Positions 36,701-47,506 of a stretch of DNA of 64,000 bases are shown in pieces. The notes beneath the pieces were generated by a model, which saw only the letters and a program-made list of their open reading frames with translations, did not search any database and was not told where the DNA came from. Numbering within the stretch: the first letter of the stretch is position 1; the number at the start of each line of letters is the position of its first letter. Source of the stretch: Pichia kudriavzevii. Taxonomy: Eukaryota; Ascomycota; Pichiomycetes; Pichiales; Pichiaceae. The DNA is taken from NCBI RefSeq assembly GCF_003054445.1, contig NC_042508.1:496001-560000 (forward strand), in the 5' to 3' direction. A program made the position numbers and the translations under genes.

Positions 36701-38794
36701 GCACAGAGACAACCTCCACCCCCACCTGCAAGCCCAACACAGTTACCAAAAGTTCATGCCACGGAAAAACCATTTTCTATAAGCTCTACAATAAGAAGCC
36801 AGAGGAAAAGAAAACCACTTTCAAACAGTATTAAGTCACTACAAAGAACGAATACCCAAGGAAGCATATTCAGCACAAAGAGTTCCAGTAGTGGCGTAAG
36901 TATTGATCCTTTTGCAGAGAATAGAATTACATTTGCAAATTTTGAATCAGATGGCTCTTCCGTGGAAAACAACTCTGATGGTACGAGAGCAGAAGTAGAA
37001 AAAAAACTCAGAAAAAGACCAGCAGACGATGAAGAAAATAATAAAAGTGAAAGTGAAAATGAATCTGATAGCAGCAGTGGGAGTGATGACGATGAATTCG
37101 GGTTGTTTTCTAAAAAACCCAAATCTGTGAACTCTTTAAGCAATAATGCGCTGAATGAGAGTGGAAAAGAAGAAGGAAAAGAAGAAGGCGACCACGGTGA
37201 TAAAGGAAATGTTGATGAAACTTCTAATTTATGTCAGAAGGCTCCTAAAACCACAAATAAAAGAACTCTAGTCATGCAGGAACCTCCTACTGAAAATCCA
37301 CATGCCGGATTTGCTAAAGCTCTTGGCAATGTTATTGAACAGGAAGCAAGCGGGTTACATAGGTTTCTGGATTCTTCAAAATTGAAGCAAAGAGCGGCAA
37401 ATGCTGGGAATCCTATAGAAAGATCAGTCAGTGATTCTTCAATACCAGAGTCTGCGTCGTCCTCATCGTTGACAAGTTCCTTAGATTTTAGACCACCCCC
37501 AGAAGTTTTATACGATAATTTAGAGGTGTTTTTCCCGAAGGCGGATTTAGACAGTTTGATTATTGATGAACCTCCTACGAATGGCTCTGGAATAGGCCGG
37601 ATGAAAAGTATCAGAATTGTTGCTCAAGAAGCGAGCAGAAGAAACTCCGTGATAGCTCCGCTTAAAAAGTCTCCTGCTAGTAAAAGGTTGCGTAAGGCAC
37701 CTAGTAATTTGAACAATAGTATGAAGTACAACACCAATTCTGGAAATCTACTGAGAAGGACTAGCACGAAAATGTGGGGTCAAAAGGTTGTTGAAGTTAA
37801 ACCAGATTCAATAAATAAGAAATTAGTTCCAAAGCGTGGCAAAAATGGCGAGTTTCTAGAGTTCGCATGGATAAAAGGTGAAATGATTGGAATTGGTAAA
37901 TTTGGAAAGGTTTTTGTTGCTCTTAATGTTACTACCGGCGAATTGATAGCTGTTAAGCAAATGACAATCAATTCCAAGTTTTTGAATCGAAAAGAGACAA
38001 ACGATTTGGTTGATACTTTCAAATCAGAAGTTGATTCATTGAAGGACTTAGATCATATCAATATTGTTCAGTACTTAGGCTTTGAAATTAAGGATCCAAC
38101 TTATAGTATATTTCTTGAATATGTTTCTGGTGGATCAATTGGCCATTTGCTGAGGAAATATGGACGTTTTGAAGAAACTGTTGTTAAATTTTTGACCGAG
38201 CAAGCCTTAGAGGGTTTAAATTATATCCATAGTAAAAATATTTTACACCGGGATTTGAAAGCAGACAATTTATTATTGGAACCCGATGGTACCCTAAAAA
38301 TTAGCGATTTTGGTATTTCAAGAAAGTCCAAGGACATTTATACTTCCCAGTCCAAACTGAATTTCCAAGGAACCATTTTTTGGATGGCGCCTGAAATAAT
38401 TGATGATAACAAAGGTGTAGGATATAATGCCAAGGTTGATATTTGGGCATTAGGATGTGTGGTCATCGAAATGTTTACGGGTGAGAGGCCATGGAGCAAA
38501 TATGAAGGAGAAGGCGTTCTTTACAAAATAGGAAAAGAGAAATTGCCCCCACCAATCAAAAAGGAAATTAGGAGTGAAATGTCTTTGATGAGTAAGACGT
38601 TTTTGAGACGCTGTTTTGAGGTTGACGCATCGAGAAGACCCACTGCACAAATGCTTCTTGAAGATCCATTTTGTATCGTTAGTCCAGATTTTGAATTTGC
38701 AGTCACAAATTTAGGCAAAAGAATATTTGCAGTAGAAGAACAAGAGAAAGGAACACTTAACAAAAGGATGCAAAGCATGGCCAGAAAGCTGTAA
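33719..38794 (+). CDS. BCK1: MAP kinase kinase kinase Bck1 (cell-wall integrity pathway)
   Basis: A 1691-residue MAPKKK that links Pkc1 to Mkk1/2 and Slt2 in cell-wall integrity signalling. The first 700 residues are Ser/Asn-rich and disordered, beginning with a Pro-rich LPSLPPPPVPPL. Around residues 740-825 lies a Ras-association-like ubiquitin fold (SVKILITANFIDYKFVDITS to NITLIFYVT) known in Bck1/Byr2-type kinases. The C-terminal kinase domain starts near residue 1384: glycine loop IGKFGKV, AVKQM with the ATP Lys, HRDLKADN with catalytic Asp1512, DFGISRK with Asp1530, and GTIFWMAPE. Length exceeds yeast Bck1 (1478 aa) in the low-complexity part. Seven codons upstream require TTG. S. cerevisiae BCK1 follows MRPL49 directly. 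Confidence 0.94.
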   Translation: MDNHSLPSLPPPPVPPLKQKVSLTVNTEVQNFQEPQNVLCVPKANSNISPQVSSKSVQSSVSLSPLPADGSTKAPTTKKKNVKLSSSKSGLMNGSPLYGEVSGKMNLLFQSAHDSHDSAFNSGSSSSQHRFSTYSYTSNKGLINSQDLGQLNVSPNYHVYSQDDDKEEEEEEEDGNVEEGMFDDFAFENMVASRYSPIKPLSNNRIVSDPTNKTSEKSPMNEFGIDEFGVKLEGMSRSLPIGQKPTENRSMEKIPPMTNILSKKLNRNSDVPLPLSLPEINEKLENMDANTQQKSSPVPLRSTQSVKHASSNRSRSGSMNSRSSTNSAIIPKTNATTNMSKSHKKTSSKSSLHDLATTPKSFFKFFGSKKHSDTSLKSSSSSKKRHSYSLSQSSDSSNQNISPVFSKPRNSLEPYPLANTNRFLQPKKYSSVHEHSDTFTVDSLNKSSRTLSPSDPNTPVSSEFRIISPGIAPLKSKPLSNSTSCEIESRSGSIHSAKSALSLNISATKPGHSSSSSSGFSHKHSKSIDSNNSGSNVNTLVPKKSSIALNSPANNTLSSARSSASLSTTYVPATNLAATSSSRKVISLVKLGSKSIKYQRDKSSVPFSKRNSSFNPLDDWDGHSGSFEKIGPVGKKPNPPGQTISVTTTSNLHCQDAEKRKSSTSITGLKTPSDIKSQKSPSFPYSPVNEYNFKSDFEDRPSLRPLSQTSLPKSLNTEKINVNKQFLPKTNKSSVKILITANFIDYKFVDITSVSTLSKFMNLVATKLKIKGEPHFYITEIGSSKDKLGKKLDSKVLQTIWDSLQSTPENITLIFYVTQDEKLKDIATPTPKSSTSHHDKVEETSIYTNSSYTNSINSDSSYDRYLPTPQQMILKKDSPADYWSVKDNGIDRKPSLNRAHSITHSSLSAEGTTVISTPSLSSKTSKTSIGFVNQSSLTSNATRSTTKSGTSNTSSTVSVESSANGSFKVIQPQKPHVDFDNKRPSPFNPTRNLVAQRQPPPPPASPTQLPKVHATEKPFSISSTIRSQRKRKPLSNSIKSLQRTNTQGSIFSTKSSSSGVSIDPFAENRITFANFESDGSSVENNSDGTRAEVEKKLRKRPADDEENNKSESENESDSSSGSDDDEFGLFSKKPKSVNSLSNNALNESGKEEGKEEGDHGDKGNVDETSNLCQKAPKTTNKRTLVMQEPPTENPHAGFAKALGNVIEQEASGLHRFLDSSKLKQRAANAGNPIERSVSDSSIPESASSSSLTSSLDFRPPPEVLYDNLEVFFPKADLDSLIIDEPPTNGSGIGRMKSIRIVAQEASRRNSVIAPLKKSPASKRLRKAPSNLNNSMKYNTNSGNLLRRTSTKMWGQKVVEVKPDSINKKLVPKRGKNGEFLEFAWIKGEMIGIGKFGKVFVALNVTTGELIAVKQMTINSKFLNRKETNDLVDTFKSEVDSLKDLDHINIVQYLGFEIKDPTYSIFLEYVSGGSIGHLLRKYGRFEETVVKFLTEQALEGLNYIHSKNILHRDLKADNLLLEPDGTLKISDFGISRKSKDIYTSQSKLNFQGTIFWMAPEIIDDNKGVGYNAKVDIWALGCVVIEMFTGERPWSKYEGEGVLYKIGKEKLPPPIKKEIRSEMSLMSKTFLRRCFEVDASRRPTAQMLLEDPFCIVSPDFEFAVTNLGKRIFAVEEQEKGTLNKRMQSMARKL

Positions 38795-39047
38795 TTTATA
38801 GATTATATACAGAGGTAGAACATACAAATACTAGCATAAAAACTTTTTATGGCTCGTTTTTTCTTATCACGTAAGACAAAATAGAAAAATGAAGATCGTG
38901 TACATTGAAAAAAAAAGAAGGAGAAAAAAAAACAAAAATTTCATTACAAAAAAAATTTTGTCTCATAATCTTGACATTCCTAGAGTTATGTGGTATAAGG
39001 TTTTTTCTTTGTAGGATACCCTAGGTACTTTTTTGATAAGCGTAAAT

Positions 39048-41393
39048 ATGGCACCAAAGTCCAAGACAATTTCGAGGCAAGATAGAAAACTAAAACGTGA
39101 AAAAGAGGAAGCACTCTTGAAAGAATTAAAGGAGAAAATCCAGAGTTTGACGCCAGATGAATACAAAACGTTGAGCAACTTCAATGAACTACCGCTTTCA
39201 AAAGAATTGGTAAAAGGGTTGGACAAGTCAGGATTTGTGAAGCTAACTGAGATTCAGAAATTGGCTATCCCTGAGTGCCTGAAAGGTAAAGATATACTAG
39301 CGGCTGCTAAAACAGGTTCCGGTAAAACGCTATCATTTCTTGTACCAGTTGTTCAGCAATTACTTTTTGAAAAATGGAGTGATATGGATGGTTTAGGGGC
39401 ATTGATAATTACTCCTACAAGAGAGTTGGCTGTCCAAATCTATGAAGTTTTATTGAAAATTGGTAAATTTACACAGCTAAGTGCAGGTTTAGTTATTGGT
39501 GGTAAAGACTACTCTTTCGAAAAAGAACGTGTTGGTCGTGTTAACATTTTAATTGGTACTCCCGGCAGACTATTACAACACATGGATGAGAGTGCAACGT
39601 TGCAAATTAATAACTTACAGATGTTGGTTCTGGACGAAGCTGATAGGATTTTAGATATGGGATTCAAGAAAACAATAGATGCAATTTTAGGCCAGCTGCC
39701 TGCTAGCAGACAGACTCTGTTGTTCTCGGCTACACAGACGAAGAGTGTTTCCGATTTAGCAAGGCTTTCGATGGTGGACCCACAATATATCAATGCAAAC
39801 AAGGGAGCAAATGGTAGAAGCGGCGACGAACTCTCATTACCTGAAACACTAGAACAAAGTTACGTTATTGTCCCGTTACATGAAAAAATATCCTTGTTAT
39901 GGAGTTTTATAAAATCGCATTTGCAGTCAAAACTTTTAGTTTTCATGAGTTCATCAAAACAGGTTCATTTCATCTATGAGATTTTGAGAAAATTACAACC
40001 TGGTATGCCTTTGATGAAGCTACATGGTCGCCAGAAGCAAAAGGCAAGACTGGAAACATCAGTCAAATTCACTCAAAGTAAAAATTGCTGTTTATTTGCC
40101 ACTGATGTTGTTGCTCGTGGATTGGATTTTCCTGCAATTGACTGGGTTATCCAGTTGGATTGTCCAGAAGATGTTGCTACTTATGTTCATAGAGTAGGTA
40201 GGTGTGCTCGTTTTGGTCGTGTAGGAAAATCCATGCTTATGTTAGCTCCGAGTGAAGAAGAAGGGTTTGTAGCGCAACTTGAAAGCAAGAAGATTGCTGT
40301 TAAAAAGATGAATATTAAGGGCTCGAAGAAGAAGAATATTCAACCTCAGATCCAAAGTTTATGTTTTAACAATGCCGAACTCAAATATCTTGGCCAAAAA
40401 GCATTTATTTCATATTGCAAGAGTGTTATTATTCAAAAGAATAAATCGGTGTTTAAAATTGAGGAGTTGCCTTTAGATTTATTTGCAGCGAGTTTAGGAT
40501 TGCCGGGAATGCCAAAGCTTAAAATCCCGAAAAAAGCATCTACCGAGTTGTCAGATGAAGCACGCTTAAAGCTCAAAGAGAAAAAGAATGAAAACAGGAA
40601 ACTCAAATTGCTTGAGAAGACAAATGAAAATGGTGAATTAGAAGATGACCAAAAGAAGGTTAGAACAAAGTATGATAAGATGTTTGAAAGAAAAAATCAA
40701 AATGTCTTGAGTGACCATTATATGAAACTCAATGCTGAGCTAAACGCTGATGATTCTGGAGATGAAGATGATGACTTTTTAAAAGTTAAACGTACCGATG
40801 CTGACGTGAAAACAGAGGAATTGCCGGAGCTAGATGTTAACACGTCCAAGAGAGCAATGAAGAAAGCGTTATCTAGAAAGCTAACGGCTATGAAGAGTGG
40901 TAAAGGCTCAAAGTTAGTTTTTGATGATGATGGAGAGGCACATCCTGTTTACGAGTTGGACGATGAAGGAACCTTCTTGAAGGAAGGACCAGAGAAAGTT
41001 AAAGAGGAGTTCTTATCCTCAGAAAAACAAAAAATGACTGTTGAAGATGTGGTAGATAAAGGTATTGCCAAGGAGAAACGTACAGAGAAAAAACGTAAGA
41101 GAAAGGAACAAGAGAGACTAATGAATGGTGAATATGACAGCGAAGAAGATGGCCAATTTATTGCAACACTCGGCACTCCCGCAAGTAGTGATAATGAGAA
41201 TGTACCGGATCTTGATGAAGATTTGGAATCAAGTGACGAGGATAACGGAGAACGTGAAACCAAGAAACAAAGGAAATGGTTTGAATCTAATAATTACAAA
41301 GGCAAAGAAGATATTAACAACGATGTTGTCGAGTACGAACAGCCTGAAACCATTGATGATTTGGAAGCCTTGACCTTGAAATTAATGGAATAG
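39048..41393 (+). CDS. DBP4: DEAD-box RNA helicase Dbp4 (Hca4)
   Basis: A 781-residue nucleolar helicase needed to release the U14 and U3 snoRNAs during 18S rRNA maturation. It has the family N-terminus (SRQDRKLKREKEEALLKELK), the Q motif (GFVKLTEIQKLAIP), AKTGSGKT with Lys93, PTRELA, GTPGRLLQH, DEAD at 196-199, SAT, and HRVGRCARFG. The DUF4217 region follows, and the tail is acidic and basic (SGDEDDDFLKVKR) as in Hca4 (770 aa). Five upstream codons would need TTG. AAAAATTTT lies about 90 nt upstream, like the tract upstream of RPA190, and fits an RRPE ribosome-biogenesis element. Tail-to-tail with PMR1. Confidence 0.95.
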   Translation: MAPKSKTISRQDRKLKREKEEALLKELKEKIQSLTPDEYKTLSNFNELPLSKELVKGLDKSGFVKLTEIQKLAIPECLKGKDILAAAKTGSGKTLSFLVPVVQQLLFEKWSDMDGLGALIITPTRELAVQIYEVLLKIGKFTQLSAGLVIGGKDYSFEKERVGRVNILIGTPGRLLQHMDESATLQINNLQMLVLDEADRILDMGFKKTIDAILGQLPASRQTLLFSATQTKSVSDLARLSMVDPQYINANKGANGRSGDELSLPETLEQSYVIVPLHEKISLLWSFIKSHLQSKLLVFMSSSKQVHFIYEILRKLQPGMPLMKLHGRQKQKARLETSVKFTQSKNCCLFATDVVARGLDFPAIDWVIQLDCPEDVATYVHRVGRCARFGRVGKSMLMLAPSEEEGFVAQLESKKIAVKKMNIKGSKKKNIQPQIQSLCFNNAELKYLGQKAFISYCKSVIIQKNKSVFKIEELPLDLFAASLGLPGMPKLKIPKKASTELSDEARLKLKEKKNENRKLKLLEKTNENGELEDDQKKVRTKYDKMFERKNQNVLSDHYMKLNAELNADDSGDEDDDFLKVKRTDADVKTEELPELDVNTSKRAMKKALSRKLTAMKSGKGSKLVFDDDGEAHPVYELDDEGTFLKEGPEKVKEEFLSSEKQKMTVEDVVDKGIAKEKRTEKKRKRKEQERLMNGEYDSEEDGQFIATLGTPASSDNENVPDLDEDLESSDEDNGERETKKQRKWFESNNYKGKEDINNDVVEYEQPETIDDLEALTLKLME

Positions 41394-41524
41394 GCCATTT
41401 AAAGGAATATGAAACATTTGTAAATTACACGCATATAGAAAGGATTCTTTATTAATGTTCCTTTTTCATATAATTCAGTACATTATACATAGACTAATAA
41501 ACTATAAATATCCATCTAAAAGAT

Positions 41525-44347
41525 TTAGACAAAACTGCTGTAACCTGGGGATATAAGTCCTCCTCTTTTGTTGACTATGTATTTTCTAGTTTCGTCTGCA
41601 ATCCAGACAGATGAACTTATTGTTAATAAATAGATGAGGTCACCTAAAGATAATGCTTCAGTTTGAAAAATTTCTTGGAAAAAAGGAACATAAATTGCAC
41701 ATAACTGGCCAAGTAAGGAACCGCCAACAGCATAATTGAACATCTTGTTAGAAAATCCAAGTTCAAAAACAGACTTGTTGGCAGAACGACATGAAAGAGC
41801 ATTGAACATATCGAACAAAACAAAACATGTAAACGTCATAGTGGTATCTCTACGCGTGATGCTATCTCCCATTTCACGAACATAAACATACATGGTACCA
41901 ACTATAACAAATAGTGCACTTTGTAAAACGCGCTTGATTACCTTCATCGTTAAGACGTTGTCATTCCTCTTCCTTGGAGGTTTATTCATTACTTCCCCAT
42001 CAACTGGTTCAACTCCCAACGATTGTGCTGGTGGCCCATCCATGATGATATTAATCCATAAAATCTGCATAGCATTCAATGGATTTGGTAAGTTGAATAA
42101 TGTGGCCAATGCAATTAAGGACAAGGCAGCAACCGAGGTAGAAAGTTGAAAAGTTAAGAAACTTTGAATATTGTTAAAAATACCTTTACCTTCTTTGATG
42201 GCATGCAGAATTGTAGAAAAATCGTCATCTGTGAGAACCATATCAGCAGCTTCTTTTGCAACATCTGTACCATTCAAGCCCATGGCAATACCAATATCGG
42301 CCAACTTTAGGGCTGGCGCATCATTCACACCATCACCAGTCATGGCAACAATATCACCTCTCATTTGAAGTGCCTTCACAATCTTCAATTTATGTTCTGG
42401 ACTTGTTCTAGCAAAAACAGTAACATTTTGGATAGCATCTGCAAGCTCAATTTCGTTCATGCTATCAAGTTTATCACCTGTAAGAACACAATTTGGTCCG
42501 GTAGGAATAGATGTTTGTTGCGCAATATTGAGAGCTGTTTGTTCAGAATCACCCGTAATCATAATAACGTGAACACCACCACGAGTTAATGATTGAATAG
42601 AAGTTTTGATCTGTGGCCTTGGCGGATCATTCATACCCATTAGACCACAAAAAATCAAGTCTTTTGGCTCACCATCAAAAGGCTTGCTCGATTTGGCAAA
42701 GGCTAAAACACGTAGTCCTTCGTTAGAAAAAGAAGATACCGATTCATTGATGGATTTTATTACATCTGGTGTCAATTTAACAATTTCCCCATTTTTATTA
42801 TAGTAGCTCTTACAAAGGGATAGAATTTTTTCAGTTGCTCCCTTTGCATATGTTTCAACAGCAGAACCAGACCCACAGGAAACTGCCATATATTTTCTCG
42901 AAGAAGAAAAAGGAAGTTCATTAACTCTGGCAACGTTATCCCTGATATCGTATAAGCCAAAGTTACTCAAAGCTTCAATGATTGCAATGTCAGTTGGGTT
43001 ACCTTGGAATTTCTCCTTTTCAACAGAAAACCTCGAATTGTTACACAGGCAACCAACATTCAGTAGAATCTTGACATCATTAGACACATCTGTAATAACT
43101 TTAGGATGAACACTATAAGCAGATTGAACGTTTTCAAAAGTTATTGGGTTTGACTTCATATCAGTAGTCCAGACCTTGTTTACGGTCATGTGGTTTTGAG
43201 TTAGTGTACCAGTTTTATCAGAACAAATCACGTTAACAGAACCTAGCGTTTCAACAGACGGCAATCTCTTCACAATAGCCTTTTGTTTTGCCATTCTCAA
43301 GACACCCAACGCAAGGGTAACAGTGACAATAATAGGTAAACCTTCAGGAATAGCAGCAACGGCTAAAGAGACAGAGACCTGGAAAACATCCAACCATGAT
43401 CTACCTTGGAAAATTCCAATCAGACCAATGACACCAATCACGACAAAACTGAACATAGACAACTGGCCACCTAACTTATCCATGGATTTTTGTAGCGGTG
43501 TTTTAGGTTTCTCAATGGCTTCCATCATATCAAAAACGGAACCAAAAGCCGTATCTTTGGCCGTTGCAATAACGATACCAGAACCATGACCTTCTCTAAC
43601 CAAGGTACCCATAAATGCAATATTGGAACGCTCATTGACAGAAGTGTTCGGACTCTTCACAATATCAGCACTTTTCTTTGATGGCTTTGTTTCGCCTGTA
43701 AGATTACTCTCATCGATAGTTAAATGGACAGCCTCGGTCAAACGAACATCAGCAGGAATACGGTCGCCAACACTGAAATGAACCAAATCTCCGGGAACTA
43801 GATGACTTGCCAAAACCGTTTCTGTGGCATGGTTTCTGGTCAAATGTGCCATTTCGGGGACAAGTTTATTCAATGCTTCCAACGATTTTTCAGATCTATA
43901 TTCCTGAACAAAACCAACCGTTACCACAATGACAATAGCCGCAGTGATTGACACGGCGTCATCTATATTGCCCATTAAAAACGAAATAACAGCAGAGCCA
44001 ATCAAAAGCATTATCATGGGATCGGAATAAAACGTTTCTAGGAACTTCCAAAGAAGAGACTCCTCATCTTCTGAGTCCAATTCATTTAAACCATGAATGG
44101 AACGACGGTGAGACACATCCTGAAGATTGGACAACCCACTTTTCAAGTCCGTATCCAGTTGACTAACAACCTCATCAACAGACATGGTACAGTACTTACT
44201 GCTTAGCGACGATCTCATCCTTTCAGTGGATGATGCCGAAGCAAGTATATTCTTCTCTTGGTCCAAGTATGAGGCTTTACCATCGAATTCTTCAGTCATG
44301 GTCGGGCCTCCCCCGTTAAGGGCAGACATATAAGGGTTATCAGACAT
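41525..44347 (-). CDS. PMR1: Golgi Ca2+/Mn2+ P-type ATPase Pmr1
   Basis: A 940-residue secretory-pathway P2A ATPase that loads the Golgi with Ca2+ and Mn2+ for glycosylation and clears cytosolic Mn2+. Visible marks are an actuator loop [20 protein letters not shown]4 IPEGLPI, the phosphorylated Asp377 in [36 protein letters not shown] and [24 protein letters not shown]6 retains [13 protein letters not shown], which matches single-site SPCA pumps rather than two-site SERCA. Length matches yeast Pmr1 (950 aa). Upstream codons to 44410 would need a TTG start. The gene lies 27 kb from the manganese-type CDF; their proximity is probably fortuitous. Confidence 0.96.
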   Translation of the reverse strand: MSDNPYMSALNGGGPTMTEEFDGKASYLDQEKNILASASSTERMRSSLSSKYCTMSVDEVVSQLDTDLKSGLSNLQDVSHRRSIHGLNELDSEDEESLLWKFLETFYSDPMIMLLIGSAVISFLMGNIDDAVSITAAIVIVVTVGFVQEYRSEKSLEALNKLVPEMAHLTRNHATETVLASHLVPGDLVHFSVGDRIPADVRLTEAVHLTIDESNLTGETKPSKKSADIVKSPNTSVNERSNIAFMGTLVREGHGSGIVIATAKDTAFGSVFDMMEAIEKPKTPLQKSMDKLGGQLSMFSFVVIGVIGLIGIFQGRSWLDVFQVSVSLAVAAIPEGLPIIVTVTLALGVLRMAKQKAIVKRLPSVETLGSVNVICSDKTGTLTQNHMTVNKVWTTDMKSNPITFENVQSAYSVHPKVITDVSNDVKILLNVGCLCNNSRFSVEKEKFQGNPTDIAIIEALSNFGLYDIRDNVARVNELPFSSSRKYMAVSCGSGSAVETYAKGATEKILSLCKSYYNKNGEIVKLTPDVIKSINESVSSFSNEGLRVLAFAKSSKPFDGEPKDLIFCGLMGMNDPPRPQIKTSIQSLTRGGVHVIMITGDSEQTALNIAQQTSIPTGPNCVLTGDKLDSMNEIELADAIQNVTVFARTSPEHKLKIVKALQMRGDIVAMTGDGVNDAPALKLADIGIAMGLNGTDVAKEAADMVLTDDDFSTILHAIKEGKGIFNNIQSFLTFQLSTSVAALSLIALATLFNLPNPLNAMQILWINIIMDGPPAQSLGVEPVDGEVMNKPPRKRNDNVLTMKVIKRVLQSALFVIVGTMYVYVREMGDSITRRDTTMTFTCFVLFDMFNALSCRSANKSVFELGFSNKMFNYAVGGSLLGQLCAIYVPFFQEIFQTEALSLGDLIYLLTISSSVWIADETRKYIVNKRGGLISPGYSSFV

Positions 44348-45328
44348 GGCTTCTGTTTGTGGACTCAAACCTAGGGCTTTGTGGGATAAGATCTTTTGCT
44401 GGAATCTCAATCACTAATGGACACACAAACACAAACACAAACACACGCACTCAATGCTGAAAAAAAAAAAGCCTACAGGACGAGGAAAGAAAGCCACCCT
44501 CACTTCAGGACTCACTTCAGGAATTGATTACCAGAGTGCGATTATGTAATTGGCAAGTTCATTTTCATGTTCTATTTTTGACATTAATTTGTGGCACACC
44601 AGAAACAGATCCCTTGTAACGGCATCGTTGCGGCATAATTACCTTCCGCCAGTACAACAGAAGACGGATACGATAGATAGAACAGCTGCGCTCAATATCT
44701 GAGAGCCCACGTGCTTTGTCCTAGTTAGACCTTTGCTAAACACTGAGATTTTCTGTTGAATCTATGTAGAGTGTATTATGTTTTGTGAATCGTCAAAAAG
44801 GCATTGCATGCTGTCAATATCTCTTTGATTACCGTTGTGAACCAACTGCCAAGACTTTTTTTGTATACTATGCCACGAACACTTGCCATGATCACCTACA
44901 CTATTACCACCTACACCGTAATGATGTTAACAACAAAGCGGAGATACAGAGAAACACACCAAATTCATTTATTGGCGGAAAAAATAAATAATCATATACA
45001 CAATTAGTGATTTCTGCAAACGTTTCCTAGAAGGGAGCTGTCCATAAAGTTCAAATATTCCTTCGTTTTATGTTCACAAAAGAAAAGGACTGCTTGCATG
45101 CAAACAAAACCAGTACAGTGCCAATCATCTATCTTATACCAGCTATTCCGTATAAGCGGTTGCGCAATCCGAATAAAACGCTTTTGACGGAACCGTTGTA
45201 ACATGAGGGAGAATGTAGAAATGCGTATTTGCTCTTTAACTTATTTGAAAAATCAAGCCTTTCTGTTATACGGCAGCTAAGGGGAAAAAAAAAAAAACTA
45301 TGGCCATGGTCATGGTCAACCAACCAAT
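44348..45328. other. spacer: PMR1 promoter and KIP2 3' flank
   Basis: A 981-nt stretch between two minus-strand genes. It has a short ACACAA repeat near 44417-44440, a CACGTG E-box at 44708-44713, and A and T runs. GTGGCACA near 44592 misses the Crz1 consensus by one base. Two overlapping frames of about 68 codons look non-coding. No tRNA boxes found. Confidence 0.4.
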
Positions 45329-47506
45329 TCAAGATCTCCCTGCCCTTTGCAGAGCTCTAATCACAGCATCTTTCCGTTGCATGCTTAGCTTAAGCTCGTC
45401 AATCTCTTCTTTTAGTTCGTCAATCAGCTCCTGTTGGGTATTATATGCAGGCCTAGTAACTTTGCTTGCCAATATGGAAGCCGATTTGTTTGCGCCGATT
45501 TCACCGTCTTGCCTATACCTTGCCATTTCTATCTCGTATGAACGTATTCTATTTTCAAGATGACTCACATATGACTCTGTCTCGTCAAATCTGTGCCTTT
45601 CCTCTTGGATTTTTGAATTTAAACGCTCTAATATAGCAACACCTTGCCTACGTGTTTGCGTGTCCAAGATCAAGCCATTGAGTAACTCATTCAAATTTTG
45701 TAGATCTTCGTCCATTTCGTTTGATCTGATCAAACTCTCCTCCATGTTCAATCTTTTCAGATGCTCCACTTGTTCATTTAAAATATTATTCTCTGCAACT
45801 AGTTCATAATACACCTCATCACCATGGATGTCCATCCCGTTGTTTCCGTTATTCACCAATGTGCAGCTAGTGGATGTAGAATTCACATTTCCGTCGAGAA
45901 CAAATCTCAGTTCTTCAATCTCAAGCTTCAATGATTCGTTTTCTTGTATTAACTTGTTTGTATCAATTTCACCAATGTTTTTCCTAACGTTTATTAGAAC
46001 ATTCTTGGCTCTACTACCAAAGCGAAGGGTATTAGTAGTCTCTCCTATCACATTTGCCCCCAAGTGAATGGTACAAAGAATTGAGACCATCGAATCTCCA
46101 CTTAATGAAGGCTGTAGGAGTCTCGTTAGCTTGGAATCCCTATAAGGGACATGTGCATTGGAGCTGCCATTACTCTCAGAAAGTTTAGTGATCACTGTGC
46201 CTAATGCTAATAATGACTTGTTGATATAACCTCCCTCTTTTCGTCTGTCTATGTGAGATGTTGCCCTTTCACTGCCCGCTAGATCACAGAAGTTTAATAC
46301 GGAAATTACGTCTAAGCCATCGTGATCCAATAGACACAACTTTAGCGTTACTATGAAATGTGAACGTGAAGATGTATAGTTATAATCGGTAGCATCGGTA
46401 CTCCGTACATTTTCACCCTGGTCGATTAATTCAAAGAAATGATCTCGTGATTGCACCTTCACCTCTTTTAAACCATATACTTTGATTCCAAATTTCGAAT
46501 CGTCAATGATTTTAAGATCACTCTTGTTAGCAACTTCATCATTGGTAGTTAATAAGTCTTTCACCTTTTCATTGTAAATTTCTAAAATAGAGCATGTCAT
46601 GTACTTCACTTTATATCTACCATTTGCCAATATGGTATCATCGTGGAAAATATTTGAATCAGGAGAACCACCGTCATCATTGTTCCATGAGTGTGTATCT
46701 TGATCCATTCGATCAGGGCTTAATGTAACCTTTGAGTTATCTAAGTTGTTAAACAAGATTTTCGCAGAATCATGCAAAACTCCTTTCATCGAGTAAGTCT
46801 TTCCTGATCCGGTCATACCATATGCAAAGACGGTTCCATTAAATCCTTGCAGACATTTTTCTACAACTGGCGCCGCCACCACATCAAAAACATCACTGTT
46901 TGAATCGGATGGTGAAAATACATGATCGTACTGAAAGCATCCTATCTCATCATTGACGATCTGTCCTTGCTGGCAATTAATCACCCAAGGAGTGGAAACA
47001 TTATTTGAAAAAGAAAGCGGTTTGGGCCTCACACTTACTTTGATTCTTGATACTCGAGACTCGGATACTGTGTGCATAGAAAATGGTGAATCGATACTAG
47101 ATGTTGCACTGGCTATTTGTGTTCCTGTGGACGAGATGCTGGAGAGAGAAAGTCGAGACGATGATCGGGAAGTACTCCTTGAAAAAGACTTGTGCTGTGG
47201 TGTAGAGAGTCCAGATCCACGAGGTGGCGGCGGATAAATATCTCTTGATGCTTGTCTTGAAGGAGCTCTAGATGGATTTCTAGATCGTGGTCCTAACATA
47301 CTGGCCTTCGGAGAACTCGTGGAGATGTAATGGAAAGTTTCACTATTGTATGATGGAACACGTTCCGAAGTCCCTCGACTGTTATTGAGAGAGGAGCTCC
47401 TTGAAACTGAGCCTGCATTGTACCCCTTCCCTAAATCTGACTTCTTTATAGGAGTACTCATGTATTGTTTTTGGCAGAGATCGTTTCTGAGAATAGGAGT
47501 ACCCAT
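45329..47506 (-). CDS. KIP2: kinesin Kip2-like motor protein
   Basis: A 725-residue kinesin. A Ser/Arg/Pro-rich N-terminal extension of about 150 residues (SRNPSRAPSRQASRD) precedes the motor (about 154-515). The motor has P-loop GMTGSGKT (Lys236), NYTSSRSHFIVTL (switch I), FCDLAGSERA (switch II) and KLTRLLQPSLSGDSM. Coiled-coil heptads follow (ENESLKLEIEELRFVLDG and the C-terminal ELKEEIDELKLSMQRKDAV). A Ser-rich N-terminal extension before a central motor and short total length (yeast Kip2 is 706 aa) point to Kip2, which moves dynein and Bik1 toward microtubule plus ends. Kip3 and Cin8/Kip1 have other layouts. The open frame extends 21 codons upstream from a TTG; the start used is MGTPILRND. 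Confidence 0.85.
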   Translation of the reverse strand: MGTPILRNDLCQKQYMSTPIKKSDLGKGYNAGSVSRSSSLNNSRGTSERVPSYNSETFHYISTSSPKASMLGPRSRNPSRAPSRQASRDIYPPPPRGSGLSTPQHKSFSRSTSRSSSRLSLSSISSTGTQIASATSSIDSPFSMHTVSESRVSRIKVSVRPKPLSFSNNVSTPWVINCQQGQIVNDEIGCFQYDHVFSPSDSNSDVFDVVAAPVVEKCLQGFNGTVFAYGMTGSGKTYSMKGVLHDSAKILFNNLDNSKVTLSPDRMDQDTHSWNNDDGGSPDSNIFHDDTILANGRYKVKYMTCSILEIYNEKVKDLLTTNDEVANKSDLKIIDDSKFGIKVYGLKEVKVQSRDHFFELIDQGENVRSTDATDYNYTSSRSHFIVTLKLCLLDHDGLDVISVLNFCDLAGSERATSHIDRRKEGGYINKSLLALGTVITKLSESNGSSNAHVPYRDSKLTRLLQPSLSGDSMVSILCTIHLGANVIGETTNTLRFGSRAKNVLINVRKNIGEIDTNKLIQENESLKLEIEELRFVLDGNVNSTSTSCTLVNNGNNGMDIHGDEVYYELVAENNILNEQVEHLKRLNMEESLIRSNEMDEDLQNLNELLNGLILDTQTRRQGVAILERLNSKIQEERHRFDETESYVSHLENRIRSYEIEMARYRQDGEIGANKSASILASKVTRPAYNTQQELIDELKEEIDELKLSMQRKDAVIRALQRAGRS

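Noticed and set aside
44348-45328. Possible tRNA or small gene in the PMR1-KIP2 spacer
   Set aside because: No A/B box pair or cloverleaf was found by eye; the two ~68-codon frames overlap each other and look random.
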